Positions 1 to 11,819 of a stretch of DNA of 64,000 nt are shown one piece after another. The stretch lies in NCBI GenBank assembly GCA_019095985.1, contig CM032663.1, forward strand, positions 13,116,000 through 13,179,999, in the 5' to 3' direction. This DNA is from Streblospio benedicti. Its lineage: Eukaryota; Annelida; Polychaeta; Spionida; Spionidae. Below the pieces are notes generated by a model. The model made no database searches and was not told where the DNA came from. It was given only the letters and a program-made list of their open reading frames with translations. Both the position numbers and the translations under genes were made by a program. Positions within the stretch are counted from its first letter, which is position 1. Every line of letters begins with the position of its first letter.

Positions 1-260
1 TGCATGGTTTGGCATTCTAGTTTGATGGCATTCTTGTTGACTAGCTGGCTGGCTGGCTGGTTGTTGTTTTTTTGCTGATTTTCGATATATCTTGAAGAAT
101 GGCTGTATGTTTGTATGTCTATTTGGCTGGTTGGTTCATTGGCTGGTTGTTTATATGAATGGCTGTGCATATCTGCCTATTTGGCTGGCTTCCTATCTGG
201 CTGTCAGTTATTATGGCTGACTGGTTGGCTGTATCTTGCTGTGTAATTGTCTTTCTGTAT
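1..260. repeat. degenerate GGCT/TGGT tetranucleotide repeat
   Basis: Short runs of GGCT and GGTT are scattered through the first 260 bases, with the purest run near positions 42-62. Copies are interrupted and uneven, as in an old microsatellite. No coding signal is seen. Confidence 0.6.
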
Positions 261-1652
261 GTCTCTCGGTCTGTATCTTTGGTTGTGAGCTTTGATCACA
301 TATAAATGTACATAATTTGATGAAACAGTTTTGAAGGTCACATGAAGTTTCGAATAACATTTAGGATTATGATCGATTATTACATGCAAGTTTTTCTACA
401 GAGGCAATATTTGACACCAATTTCAAATTAGAAAAATATTGCTGATCATTTCATGATGTTGTAGAAACGCGCATGTACCAGTACAGACAACTAAAAGCTT
501 AAGATCTTAGTGTTTTGCTTATACAGCTTATTATAATGGGATGTTTAATAATAGTTCGCTTTGATAACAGAAAACATACTTGACACAGACATTCACTGCA
601 GTAGAACCTCTTCCAGACTATATTCAATAATTTCACCATTATTACGGCAGAACTTCAGTGTTACAACCACCTGGATACATGATTGAAGGTCTCTATAGAG
701 ATGTAGCTATATGAAGAAGTTTATAATGAAGTGGGGTGTGGGGAGAAGTCTGAAAAGAGTGATGTAGGAAAAAAATTGTTGGATCAAATTTGGGGAAATA
801 CAACTAAAAGAGGAATGTAGGATTTTCCCACTAACCGTTATCTATTACATTATTGAGGGATTCAGTTGTATTGAAATCACTTTTAGCTGCTCCACTGTAC
901 AAAATAGATCACGTTTTGTGGTTCATAGATTGTGAACTAGGACCTTGACCATTATCACCTATATATTACAAGGATGCTGATATGATAAGTTCTCTATATT
1001 TATACACGCATAAGATCATCACCCATTATAATCTGTTATTTATATACTACTTTGTGAAGTGGCTGCTATCATTTATTATGAAATTATATAATAGAATAAA
1101 AGAATAGTCCTTATTGTTACATAGAAATCCAATGGTGCTCACAAATATCTAGCTAACATATTGATACATTTACTCTAATACCACATATCTATAACATCCG
1201 AACATGCTATTGTGCATCAATGATGCGGTCACTGAATCATTAATTCAACAAAGAAAACCAACCATATCCTTGACTACAATTTAATTGGTTTTCAATGATT
1301 AATCGTTATGAGTATGTTCCATGGGTTTTGTAATAAAAATGATATTATTTAACTGGAAATTCATCTTAGTGGCTACCTGACCATTGTATAAATTTGGTTT
1401 TGAAAAAATATATAATTGTTTTAGGTCTATTTTTGTCTGCATTGACTTCAAGTTTCTTAGTGCATAAAGGCAAACATGGACTGCAAGTTGTATCATTTCC
1501 TCATTTCCCACCCACAATTATATTAACCCTACTCCTGGAATTTGTGTAGCCACCATGCTGCTGTTTGTTTATCAATTACTCATCACTATCTTGCCTGGCT
1601 TCCATTTATTCTATTATTCTCTATATAACTAAGTTGTCATCCTCTGTTTTAG
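261..1652. other. non-coding, probably an intron of the lectin gene
   Basis: No exon with good splice sites or family similarity is visible. The first recognised exon at 1653 opens with an acceptor and lies in the middle of a lectin domain, so earlier exons should lie before the window and this stretch is most simply an intron. AT-rich sequence with stops in all frames. Confidence 0.5.
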
Positions 1653-1771
1653 CCATCCTGACTCTGTGTGGTACGGCGAGTGCATGGGCCGCACCACCAA
1701 GTTCACCACCAACGTCACAGAGCAGCACGCCACCAGCGGAGTGCGTTATGACTGCGGCGGGGAAGTTGTGG
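1653..1771 (+). CDS. lectin gene exon 1 of window (CTLD end part)
   Basis: Encodes the stretch with DSVWYGECMGRTT and ends RYDCGGEVV. It leaves phase 1 at GTG|G before gtacgt. The flanking acceptor shows that the gene starts upstream of the window. The long ORF from 1565 is in a different frame and is not the lectin reading. Confidence 0.65.
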
Positions 1772-4700
1772 GTACGTGTTAGGGTAACACAGAAGACATT
1801 GTGTGTTGGATTTAAGATTGAAAGGAGGACGTTGTGGGTACCTGTTAGGTAGGGTGAAACGGAGGCCGTTGTGGGTTTCATTTTAGATGGAAAGGAGAAC
1901 ATTGGTGGGTACATTTTTCACAGCAGGGTGAATAGAAGTTTATACTTATTCATTTATTTTTCTAGAAGGACCAGCATTAAGTTCAAAATCCTCATAATGG
2001 CCACTAAGCTGGCATTTCTAAAAACTTCCAGTTTTTAAATAATTTGAATGAACCTTTGTGGGTTATTTTGTTATGCCTTGTATATTCGTTTGATAAATAA
2101 ATGTTGTTTGTTTATTGGTTTATTTTTTTATATTTTATGTGGTGTTGTGTCTTGATTCAGCCTTTTCAACTGATGATGCTTTATTCTATTAACCGTAGGA
2201 AAGTGGAGTAGCGACAACTGTGGGGAGAAGAAAAGCTATGTGTGCAAGAAGCCGATTGGCTCTGAGACGCCGGTGACCCCGCCACCGACCCCGGCACCGC
2301 AGGGATACTGCCCAGAGGGCTGGTTCGGGCTCGGTGAGTCCATGAATGGAGAATTAAATGATTTGGCGATTTAAAGAATTTAAAAGCTTAACTTAACAAA
2401 AACTTTCAACGGTTGTAAAAGTGTGAAATGTGCATTGTGCTGTCTGAAAAGAATCAAGAGTAGCATCTTTTCTTTTGTTGGTAATTTACATTGCTTCTTT
2501 GCCATTCTACATCGTATGAGAACTTAGGCAGCAGTGTCTTGAATGATTTCCAAGGATCTAATTTTATCCATATTACTTGCCAGTCATATCACCATCACTA
2601 AATGAGCAGCTTAAAAGCAAAATGTTTGAGAGTCGTGGTTTTATAATATACAGTAAAACCTCTATATATAAGGACCACCTTTGGGGCCAGTGTTAAGTTC
2701 AGATGATCATTTTTTTAGCTGTATGAAGGTTTGGGACCATAATTATTATAGAGGTGGTTTCAATAGAGGGCATAGAGAGGTGATCTTAATTGGTGGTTTT
2801 ACTGTAATTGTATGTTCCATTCCAGAGTCCTCCAACAAGTGCTTCAAGATGTTTAAGGTGACCACAGACTTTGCTGGCGCACCTTGGGAGGAGGCCCGAC
2901 AGACATGTATGGACGAGGCGGGCGGACTCAAGTTCCCCGACCTTGCTAGTTTTCACTCGCGGGAAGAGAACGGTAGGACCCAACTTTCCTGACTTAATCA
3001 GCTTTCTCTCCCTGAGGGGGTGCTATGAAACTTAAGTTATGAAGCGGTAACTCTTGCAAAGGGGTTGGATGCGAATCATGGCATTGTCATTTTATGGATA
3101 AGGATTCAACAGAGTAGAATCTCTTTTTTAAAACAACAAGGAAGAACTGATAAGGTTTCATCTATACAATTCTTCCATTGTAATATGTAATTGCTACAGT
3201 CACACGGTCACTTGCCCTAGATGTGGATGGTAGCTGATAAAAATCCATAACTATTCGCAGTTTTACAATGATCCATAGTTGCGGCCTTGGCTCTTTCTAC
3301 TGCATATGTCGATCAACATTTCTAATGTATACGTATTTTCATTATGCAAGCATCTGCAGGTTCGTATCGTGGCCATGTCACTGTAAAATAAGACCATCAA
3401 AGCTATTTAAAATAGCATGACAAAGCATGTGTATGAAAAGCTTCATACCCTCTGCTGGTGTTGCAGCGGTGGTGACATCTCAGCTGCAGAGTTACCAGAC
3501 GGGGCTGTGGATCGGCTACCACCAGGCAGACTACAATGCCCCTTGGCTGTGGACTGACAACTCAGACCCTGATGACTGGACCAACTGGGGCGAGGGCGAG
3601 CCAAACGGATATGACGTCAGTTACATTTGCTCTCATTGTCCACTTCTTTTGTTTTAGTGTGTAAAATGCAATTTCACACATATGTCTGAATGTCAGAATC
3701 TAGCTGAAAACACATACTGATTCAACCTTGATCAACTAGAGCACGCCCAATGTAGGGGAACTTGGGAAGGGATTATGCGGTCAATTTAGTGATGAGCATT
3801 GCACTTTATTTCTCGTTTTCATTTATAAAGAGCATGGCATGAAAATATGCTCTGTTTTGAACAAAAACAAGTAACAGAAAATGCCCAATTTCGACGATTA
3901 TTAGTTCATTGCTTACATCACTGTACTCTATCATGGTGGTTGTCACAGTTACTGTAGTGACAGATTGCACATGCAGGAGTTTAAAGAAATGTCAGCTTAA
4001 AATATGGCAATGCCTGCAGTTCTTACACTACTCCACAATTGATCACAACAAGATAAGTGATTTTATTTGGGTTGCTGATGCTGGAAAGGTAGAGGTTAAA
4101 ATACAAAGAGCATTCATCTGAACAAAATTGCATTCCAGTTACTCTGTTATGTCCATGCAGGAGTTTTGTGGGGAGATCTGGACCAACGGTAACCCGACCG
4201 GTGGATGGAACGACCACAGCTGTGCCGACAATAAGGGCTTTGTCTGCCAGGGTTGGAAAGGTAACAATGTTAAACTAATCTGCGTCTTTGATACCTTAAA
4301 CTTCCTTTCTTTTCCATGGATATCACAAGAGCAGAAACGGACCATTTTAGAAAATGAATATCTTGCATTAAACTTTCAATTATTCGCTATCATTGTCCCG
4401 TGATGAGAGCTCTCCACTCACTACCCAACTACCCTCCACAGCTGTCAATTAAGCCAACATCTCTATTCATGTACTGTACACCATTTGTTCCCAAGCAGAG
4501 GTATAACTCTTGAAAATAAATATATGATAACAATGGTGGATCATGTGGTGTGCTACTTTCATTCTGGTGAAAAATTGTCTTTAATGTCACGCCACATAGT
4601 CCAGCAAAAAGCCCTCCTTGAAACCTCCCAAAGTCCTGTGGAACATATTGTAACCGCCCCTTACCAAAATCTAGATCCACCTGAATACCATATGATGCCT

Positions 4701-7700
4701 GAATCCTTTTGAGAGTAGACCTATGCCACACTCTCTGACCACTCGCTTCCTTGGTGACTAAATTGACTTCATTGTAGAGTCATACAATTTATGCTATTTA
4801 CATACAATTTATACATCTCAAACAGTATTTTACCCCATCAGATGACAGCAACCGTACGAAAACCATTCACTGAACTACCAATTGTTTCTTCCTACATTAT
4901 CTGATTAACATCACCAACATCACCACCCAACCGCTGACCACCACCTCTCCTACACTTAAACTACTGACTGCATTGACAATATACACCGCAAATCATTCAT
5001 TCAATGCATGAATTCTTCTACTCTTTTAGAAATGCAAATGAAATAAAGGGTCCAGTTCATTTTTAAGGAACGTTTGCGTGACTACTTTCATGGTACACCT
5101 AGCTAAGTAAACTTCTTTATTTGAATATGTGAATAGTTTCTAATCTCGTCCGCCATCAGAATACAGCAACACTACCAGCAAGGAGAACGCGATCACCTTC
5201 TGGTTCATCTGCTATGTACATCACTTGTTGTACACTATCTATGTACATCAACTGTCCTTTTCCTTCTTCCCTCATCACCACCAGACGACAACAATCCCAT
5301 CAACACGCCACCGCCCACCACGCCCCATAGCTGCCCAGCGGACTATATCGCCCACTGGTATGGCTGCTTCAAGTTCGTCTCGACGCCGACCACCTGGAAC
5401 GCGGCAGAGCAGGCGTGCGCTGCAGAAGGCGGTCACCTCGCCTCGCTGCATGCGGAGGCTGAGAACGCTGCCGTCTTCATCATGGCCAAGGGCGCCGACA
5501 CGTGGCTCGGCTTCAGACGGGTGAGTGGGTTTGGGAAGTTCAGAGAATGGAACGGATCATATTGTATGTGAAAGTGCGATTGTGGGTATGGGGTGGATTA
5601 CACGTACTTGCCACCCATACAACACAAGGCATATATGAATCCAACTTGCATACACACCTCGCACGTACACCCACCTTGTGTTTCTGCAGGGAGGGGATGA
5701 TGAGAACTGGAGATCAGACAGCTGACTCACTCTATCTGCAACAGAAACCATATCATCCTTACTCACCCGTGTTAATGGGCACCATGCAAACCCTCACTCA
5801 CATATACAGCTCCATACACATACTTTGTGTTTCTGCAGGGAGGAGATGATGAGTACCGGTGGACGGACGGCTGGCCTACACGGTACCAGAACTGGGGTGA
5901 AGATGAGCCAGGGCCGGGTGGCGACGGATGTGTGCTGATGGACAGCGAGGGCTACTGGGGCGACAAACAGTGCCAGTCGACGCACGCCTATGTGTGCAAA
6001 CAAACAGAAGGTCAGTGTCTGATAGACAGCTCTCACAAATGCCCTCTCAGAATTCAGAAACAGACACAGTCTTAGACAGACAATAGATCAAGCCTGGTCA
6101 GTACTACACACACTTTCATACTCAGAGACCCTCACCCTCGCCAACTAGTCACATTGTCAATTTCACAGCTTTTGTCCATTAAAAAACATTATGCTATTAA
6201 TAGTGTTATTAGTTAAACAATGTGCATGGTGATTAAAGAAAATAGTAAAATTGCTGGACAAGATTAACTAAACAGACCCCAAGGTGGCTGTTCATTATTG
6301 GTGTTGTGGCCTGTAGTTCCGCGTCCCACCACTCCTGCGCCTGGTAACGGGGCGTGTCCCAGCACAGCCTGGAGAACCTACGGCTCCAGCTGTTACTACT
6401 TCGCCACGAGCTACGATTACCCTGACTATGAAACGGTAAGTATCATAACTCAACATTTGCCAGCCTACTTGATTGATTGATAGAGCTACATGTTCACAGT
6501 AAAGTTGGTCACGGGAAGAGTATTTTGTTTTGTTTTGTTTTTTTTTGTGTGTAGAAATGGAATTCTGATTATCATGTTTTAGTGTTAACATGAGAACTGA
6601 AGCGGTACGAGGCTGCGTTTCTTTACCTTTTTGGTGCATGTGTGTTTGGTGGAGAATAGACAGCACTTATTTTGGCGATTACAGAAGAACTCGCATATGA
6701 TACCAGTCTGTGGTGGAAGGCGGTCTTAGTTTTAATGTGATTGGAGAGAAACTACCACTGGTAATGTTGTCCATTGCAGGAGATTCTCAGCTGTAGAGTA
6801 TAACAGAAGTGATGCCCAGCAGAGGGACGCCATCTCTTTTTGGTGGTTACCATAGAATTGTTCAGAGCACAAATTTTGGTTGTGACAGGAAAACTGATAA
6901 TGCCCTGCTGTGATAAGAGCATTCTGGCTGATCATACACATGTAGTTTAAGTAGTTCTATTTGCTATTACAGGAAAACTGGGGAGACGCTCGTACGCGGT
7001 GTAAGGAGTTTCAGCAGAGCTGGCAGAACCCGGTGGACCTGGTGTCCATCCAGGACTATCTGGAGAATGAGTTCATCTACAGCACACTTCAGGAGATCCG
7101 TGGAGATGAATATTGGTACCTGAATGAGGTGTGGATCGGACTCAGCAAGCGCGATCAGAGTAAGGATTATGCTTAATTTACTTCTGGCCATTACATGTCG
7201 ATGCTATCAAGAAAATATCCATTACAAATAATGCTTCATCCGCACTAATGTTCCACGGACATGGTTGAACGGTTTGCTCACAAGGGAAGATGTCATTGAT
7301 TTACATTAGTCCTTGTCATATAGTATAAAAACTTTTACCACTTTAGTTCGCATTTATGACACATTGTATTCCTCTCTAGACGCCGACTGGACGTGGTCGG
7401 ACGGTTCTCCAGCTGACTTCTTGCTGTGGGCGCCTGGTGAGCCCAATGGACAGGACGGCGACAGTCTCTGTGTGGAGATGTGGCTAGACAGCCGTGGGCC
7501 CATGCTCTGGAACGACCACTTCTGCTCTAGCAGCACCCACTACGTGTGTGAGACCGAGATGAGTAAGTAAAGTAAATAAAACAATTGTCTTTTGTGTTGT
7601 GGAAGGTCTAGACATGGATGGAGCCAAGGGGCTCTATATATTTCATTTTTAATTCACCATAGTGCAAGTACTCTCAAAGTTGTAAAAAAACTTTGAATAC

Positions 7701-10179
7701 CTTCATTACAGCCTGGTTTGAAAATGTTTACTGTTGCTAAAATTGTGTTCCATGTGGTCCTCAATGAAAATCAAATGTGTGATTCTGTGACCCTTTTATG
7801 TATCCAGACACCCCTTGGCTCGAAGAGAACAAATGGTGGATGCGAGTGAGAGTTCACTGATGTTCGAATCAAACATGAAATGTGCCTGCTCCCATACACT
7901 GCTAATAGGATTTAATTGATAGGGGGATATATCCTAACACTTGTTTGGTACTGACAGGTGAGCCAACCCCTCCACCCACCACACCTGAGGATCTCCCTGG
8001 CAACTGCCCTGACGGAGAATGGGACCGATATGGTGCCTACTGCTACCTCTTCAGGCCTGACGAGTACGAGTCGTGGGACATGGCTCATGGCGAGTGCAAG
8101 AGGTAAGTGAAGCACACACGTCAGAGATACGACCATTGCACATGTGTTTGGTTTTTTTTTTCATTTGTAATATTTGATTCTCAGGAGATTTCTTGAAGAA
8201 TTTAGGTTCACTTAATGGGGTAAAATCAAAGAATTGTGCTAAATTAAGTTAGTATAGGCCAAATATCTGCTACTACTGACCATTACAAAAAGTATTACGT
8301 CTGAGCTATTATATATACATAAACATTATTGCAGTGCTAGTATCACAAGCTCTAATGCATAGTCCCTCAAAGCTAGTCTCAGCACCACCATGTTCCGTCT
8401 CTACGCCCTTGTTTTCAAACAAACCTAACCAAGATTGTATGGCATCAACACTGATGTTAGTATAACATTCCTTACAGATATAGATACAGATGATAATGAT
8501 ATCAATGACATTACACCTGTAGGTTTGGAGGCAGTGGAGCAAATCTGGTGACGATCCACAGCTACGATGAGAACGCGTACGTGAAGAACATGTTGTTTGA
8601 GCGGAGCAACATGCCTGTGCGCAGACCAGCCTGGATTGGCTTCAAGAAGACTTCAGCAGGTTATATGTCTTTACCAAGAGTATTGGCCGATCATCTAATT
8701 AATAGATAATTATTAGATTAATAGACTCTTCAATGTCTAACGTAATCGTCTTTGATAGACGGGCATCTGGAACTAAGGCTTATTCTTATTTGCTTGGACT
8801 AAACATGCATATGTACCTGTCGATTTCAGGTCAGCCATGGGACTGGATTGAGCCGGACCAGGAGGTGGAGTTTACCAACTGGGCAAATGGCCGCCCAGAC
8901 GACACAGACGGCACCAAAAACTGTGCCCACATGCGAACAGACGACGGGCTGTGGGTGGACGATGGGTGCACTTCTCTGTCCGGATATGCATGCAGAGCGC
9001 TCAAAAGTAGGTCACACTGGATATATAACAATAAAAAGAGTTAATCAATAAGGCTTTAAAACTCCGAAGAGTAATCTACAAAAAGTACATGGACACCCTG
9101 AAAGTCCCATGGACACATAGCACAAACAGTAATATATAGTATAACTGCGGTACTCTTCTGTCTGATCTAATCTAAGTTCTCATACTTCTTGTATTGTATC
9201 TAAAATATAGGCGAAATTAGGGATACATAACAAACTGATATGTGTGTATAAAATCAAGATAGAACATGTAATATATGTTGACAATGTTTTAATAAAACCT
9301 TGCTCTTGACAGCCCATACAAATCACAGTACATCAAAAGAAAGTTGATTAAGATATCTTCTGGTGAATTAAACATATATACGTTTAATCAATCGCACTCC
9401 TTACAGCCAACTTCATCCAGGAAGAGGAGCAGGAATTTCACCCTCGGGACTATGTGAACGGTTGGCCTGATCAGCTGAAGGCCGACCGTGGCAACATTGC
9501 TGACAAGCAGCCCCACCAGCCCATGCAGCAGATAGCAGACTCCATCGCTGAACAACCAGACAAAGGTGAGAGGTTGGCTTAGGCATTCATGTGATCACTT
9601 TCGGACTCAAGTTACAAACACATTCGTATTTTACACTGCGACATGCACCTATCTTCCATACAATTTGTAATTATCAAATATTTCTAATTTAACAGAAAAG
9701 AAGTCCACGAGGGTTTGTTGTTTATCTTAAAATATGTCAAACCTCATGCATGGAAACATCGTACCTCAACTGTGTCCGTGCCAAAAATCCGCCTTGAAGA
9801 TCACTTCAATAACACAAAAATAAATGACACATTGAAAACTCACTACAACATAAGAGTAAAGGATCTATGGGCAATAAGCCAATCGATGTCTATAGACCTT
9901 TAAATCTATGGGCCTTGGAAGCTGAATACTTATCTCCACATGAAATCAGCTATTTTCACATTCCACTTGTATACATAAACATCTTTTCCACTTCCCTATC
10001 CAGATGCTGGCAGCACCCCATCCTGGGTGGTCACTTTGTGTGCGGCTGGTGGCCTCGTGGCGGTCACTACCATCGTAGTCGCAATGGTCATTGTTAAGAA
10101 GACCCGCCGCCACCGGGCAGCTAGTAAGGCAGCAGTATCAGTCAGCGGGGTTAACCAGGAGACCACCACACCATGCTAG
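1653..10179 (+). CDS. macrophage mannose receptor-like protein, multi-CTLD transmembrane lectin, 3' part
   Basis: Fifteen exons encode the C-terminal part of a type I membrane receptor with serial C-type lectin-like domains (CTLDs). In order: the end of a first CTLD, four complete CTLDs joined by Pro/Thr linkers, an acidic juxtamembrane stretch, one membrane span and a short basic tail. Two domains (exons 3-5 and exons 8-10) carry both EPN and WND, the residues that bind Ca2+ and mannose-type sugars in this family; the others lack the full set. Each domain has the usual paired cysteines. The layout matches the mannose receptor/MRC family, which takes up glycans at the cell surface, but the N-terminal cysteine-rich and fibronectin II domains that define MRC1 would lie outside the window, so no symbol is given. 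All junctions keep frame. The stop is at 10177 and an AATAAA follows at 10539. Confidence 0.85.
2199..2333 (+). CDS. lectin gene exon 2 (CTLD end, linker, next CTLD start)
   Basis: Reads GKWSSDNCGEKKSYVCKK, the closing cysteines of a CTLD, then a Pro-rich linker (TPPPTPAPQ), then YCPEGWFGLG, which opens the next CTLD. Phase 1 in, phase 1 out. Confidence 0.8.
2651..2804. mobile_element. 154-bp MITE, Tc1/mariner-like, TA target duplication
   Basis: Terminal inverted repeats CAGTAAAACC and GGTTTTACTG are flanked on both sides by TA. It carries no ORF of its own. It sits in the intron only about 20 bases before the acceptor of the next lectin exon, so it probably overlaps the branch-point zone. 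Confidence 0.75.
2826..2972 (+). CDS. lectin gene exon 3 (first half of CTLD B)
   Basis: Encodes SSNKCFKMFKVTT, then WEEARQTCMDEAGG and the LASFHSREEN segment, which is the standard alpha-helical half of a CTLD. Phase 1 to phase 1. Confidence 0.85.
3467..3615 (+). CDS. lectin gene exon 4 (CTLD B, WIG and EPN motifs)
   Basis: Contains LWIGYHQADYN, WTDNSDPDDWTNW and EGEPNGYD. EPN is the Ca2+-site motif that goes with mannose/GlcNAc-type binding in the family. Ends phase 0 at GAC before gtcagt. Confidence 0.85.
4161..4260 (+). CDS. lectin gene exon 5 (CTLD B end, WND)
   Basis: Encodes EFCGEIW, GGWNDHSC and KGFVCQGWK. WND completes the Ca2+ site begun by EPN in exon 4. Leaves phase 1 before gtaaca. 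Confidence 0.85.
4261..5284. other. lectin gene intron without further features
   Basis: No exon-like segment, RNA gene or clean transposon ends are visible. ORFs here lack any family similarity. Confidence 0.5.
5285..5520 (+). CDS. lectin gene exon 6 (linker and first part of CTLD C)
   Basis: A Pro/Thr linker is followed by SCPADYIAHWYGCFKF, AEQACAAEGGHLASLHAEAE and TWLGFRR. Ends phase 0 at CGG before gtgagt. Confidence 0.85.
5690..5734 (+). pseudogene. decayed partial copy of the exon 7 start
   Basis: The acceptor region and first codons of exon 7 are repeated here: 'gtgtttctgcagggagg' followed by a gatgatgag run, then a stop after about 12 codons. The true exon with the same acceptor lies about 150 bases downstream. 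It looks like a local duplication that was never completed or has since decayed. Confidence 0.6.
5839..6010 (+). CDS. lectin gene exon 7 (second part of CTLD C)
   Basis: Encodes GGDDEYRWTDG, RYQNWGEDEPGPGGDGC and a YWGDKQC to YVCKQTE ending. This domain has EPG in place of EPN and WGD in place of WND, so classic mannose-type Ca2+ binding is doubtful. Confidence 0.85.
6317..6435 (+). CDS. lectin gene exon 8 (linker and start of CTLD D)
   Basis: A short Pro/Thr linker, then ACPSTAWRTYGSSCYYF. Phase 1 in, phase 0 out at ACG before gtaagt. Confidence 0.8.
6436..6972. other. lectin gene intron, low-complexity T/G run
   Basis: Contains a T-rich run with GTTTT units near 6520-6555. Nothing else recognised. 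Confidence 0.5.
6973..7159 (+). CDS. lectin gene exon 9 (middle of CTLD D)
   Basis: Encodes ENWGDARTRCKEFQQSW, VDLVSIQDYLENEF and EVWIGLSKRDQ, the helical half and WIGL core of a CTLD. Leaves phase 1 before gtaagg. Confidence 0.85.
7380..7562 (+). CDS. lectin gene exon 10 (CTLD D end, EPN and WND)
   Basis: Encodes DWTWSDGSPADFLLW, APGEPNGQDGDSLC and LWNDHFC to THYVCETEM. EPN and WND are both kept, making this the second domain predicted to bind Ca2+ and sugar. Confidence 0.87.
7958..8102 (+). CDS. lectin gene exon 11 (linker and start of CTLD E)
   Basis: EPTPPPTTPEDLP linker, then NCPDGEWDRYGAYCYLF and WDMAHGECK. Phase 2 out at AAG AG before gtaagt. Confidence 0.83.
8523..8659 (+). CDS. lectin gene exon 12 (middle of CTLD E)
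   Basis: Encodes GGSGANLVTIHSYDENAYVK and PAWIGFKKTSA. Frame is kept from exon 11 (AG+G gives Arg). Confidence 0.83.
8830..9006 (+). CDS. lectin gene exon 13 (end of CTLD E)
   Basis: Encodes GQPWDWIEPDQEVEFTNW, NGRPDDTDG and LWVDDGC to GYACRALK. The EPN position reads GRPDD and the WND position WVDD, so this domain probably does not bind mannose in the usual way. Confidence 0.83.
9407..9565 (+). CDS. lectin gene exon 14 (juxtamembrane stalk)
   Basis: Encodes an acidic, Gln-rich stretch (FIQEEEQEFHPRDYV, then QPHQPMQQIAD) between the last CTLD and the membrane span. No domain is recognised. Phase 1 in and out. Confidence 0.75.
10004..10179 (+). CDS. lectin gene exon 15 (membrane span, tail, stop)
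   Basis: WVVTLCAAGGLVAVTTIVVA begins a single hydrophobic span, followed by a KKTRRHR stop-transfer cluster and a tail of about 25 residues ending TTTPC. The tail shows no di-aromatic or tyrosine endocytosis motif of the kind found in vertebrate mannose receptors. Confidence 0.83.
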
Positions 10180-10544
10180 GGACAGAAGGATGACACTAGT
10201 TTATGATGTTGACATTGTTTGTTTGAGCAATCAGTTCTATTTGTGATATGTACAGTTTTGATGTTGCAGTTTGTTATTGAACGGTGTGGCCACTTTGAAT
10301 AGATTATGAATATTATTGTGATATCAAATATTACTTATTGAGACATTGAGAATGATACCTGGTTAATCCTACACAAATCAAAATTTCTGCAATTGATTGT
10401 GTTACTATTGTTTTTTTCACCTTTAAATATGATTTCAATACAAATATGGTCCCTGAAAATATTTTATATCATTATGTTGAAAGTAACTTGAGTAATATTC
10501 AATTTAATTGTGTTGATTAACTTTATCATTTTGTTGTAAATAAA
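10180..10544 (+). terminator. 3' UTR and poly(A) signal of the lectin gene
   Basis: AT-rich 3' UTR. The first good AATAAA follows at 10539-10544. The cleavage site itself is not visible. Confidence 0.6.
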
Positions 10545-10959
10545 TGATGTGTTCTCATTTTAGTCAAACAGTTAGTTCTAATTATGAAACATCCATTTTT
10601 CATGTCTATTTCATTTAACTTCATTTCTGCTTCTTGTCTTTAATATAAATAAGAATGTCAGTTTGTGTTTTTGAATTTGTTAAGTTTATAGACTGTTAGT
10701 AGCAAAACACTTCAATTATCAATAACAACTTCATTCCACTATTCAATCACACATAGAGAGTTTTCAAAAAGTTATGAAATATTTCCAACGTGGTCACAGA
10801 TTATAAGGAAATAAAACCAGAGAAATAATTTTCACTTGAATATCTATGCTGAAAACACTACACATACACAAAAAGTATCCTATAAAGCTATGGTCTCAAG
10901 ATAATCGAAAAATGCAAACGGATCTGACTGCCAATTATTAAATACTAGCTTACCCGCCT

Positions 10960-11050
10960 CCTAACGGAGACATAACGCACGCAGCAACAATGTGATGGCT
11001 AAAGTCGCATGCAGCAACAGAGAAACATAACGCACGCAGCAACAATGTGC
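10960..11050. repeat. two short direct repeats
   Basis: The phrase 'cataacgcacgcagcaacaa' occurs twice about 57 bases apart. The surrounding text starts abruptly at an 'actagcttacccgcc' phrase and may be the end of an unclassified retroposon. Confidence 0.45.
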
Positions 11051-11357
11051 TAAAGCGGAAGTGCATCGTAAAAAAGAACAGAATTATATGTACATGAATC
11101 AGTGATAGTAAATCAGTTTTCTCATCAATACTGATGAAAGCAAGCGCATGAAGAACAAATAAACCCGTAAAAGGTGATTTCCAATAAAGTGGTACACTCA
11201 AAATGCATGAAAGTGCCCCAGGAAAGTGATTGCAGGCGAATTTCCAAAAATAAAAAAAACAACCATGGCCACGCCCCTCTCTTCGTAATTATATATAAAT
11301 TAGGCACAGCTAATCTACGGTGTATATATAACTGAATGGTACAGGAGCCCCACTTAA

Positions 11358-11815
11358 AGGGACATGAATAGCAACCACCTCATGATCAGAAAATTTCACT
11401 TAATAATTTTATTTTTGTATATAATTGACATGTTGCACCTAATAACTTCGAATTTTACAATCATAAACACGCGTTTGATAGAAAAATATAAATAAATTAA
11501 AACAGATAGAAAAAAAATGTTGATTAACATTGGAAGGTTCCCTACTAACAACATGACTGTAGCCTGTATCACTCGTGCGCCGCAAGCCAAAATTTGAGGG
11601 TATGCTTGCAATGTTTATTAAGGCTGATAGAATAATAATAATGACCACGCCAATGTTTGGGTACAAAATATCTTCCCAGAGTTAAAAAGGGTTTAATTAC
11701 GAAGAAATCCAATGATACAAATAGTTGAAAATGTATATATTCAACTGTCTTAGCAAGTACCATTTACGTGACATAAATTTATTATATACCTTGGAAGTCA
11801 CCTGTGCATGTCTCT
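11358..11815. mobile_element. 458-bp MITE with TTAA target site
   Basis: Ends AGGGACATG and CATGTCTCT are inverted copies. Each is flanked by TTAA (11354-11357 and 11816-11819), the target duplication used by Kolobok and piggyBac superfamilies. No transposase ORF. Confidence 0.6.
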
Positions 11816-11819
11816 TTAA

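Noticed and set aside
1565-1852. 95-codon ORF over the first lectin exon
   Set aside because: It reads the exon in a frame that gives a low-complexity Ala/Pro/Ser peptide; the neighbouring frame gives CTLD sequence and fits the splice phase of the next exon.
4485-4712. ORF of 75 codons in a lectin intron
   Set aside because: No family similarity, no splice context and biased use of rare words; consistent with chance.
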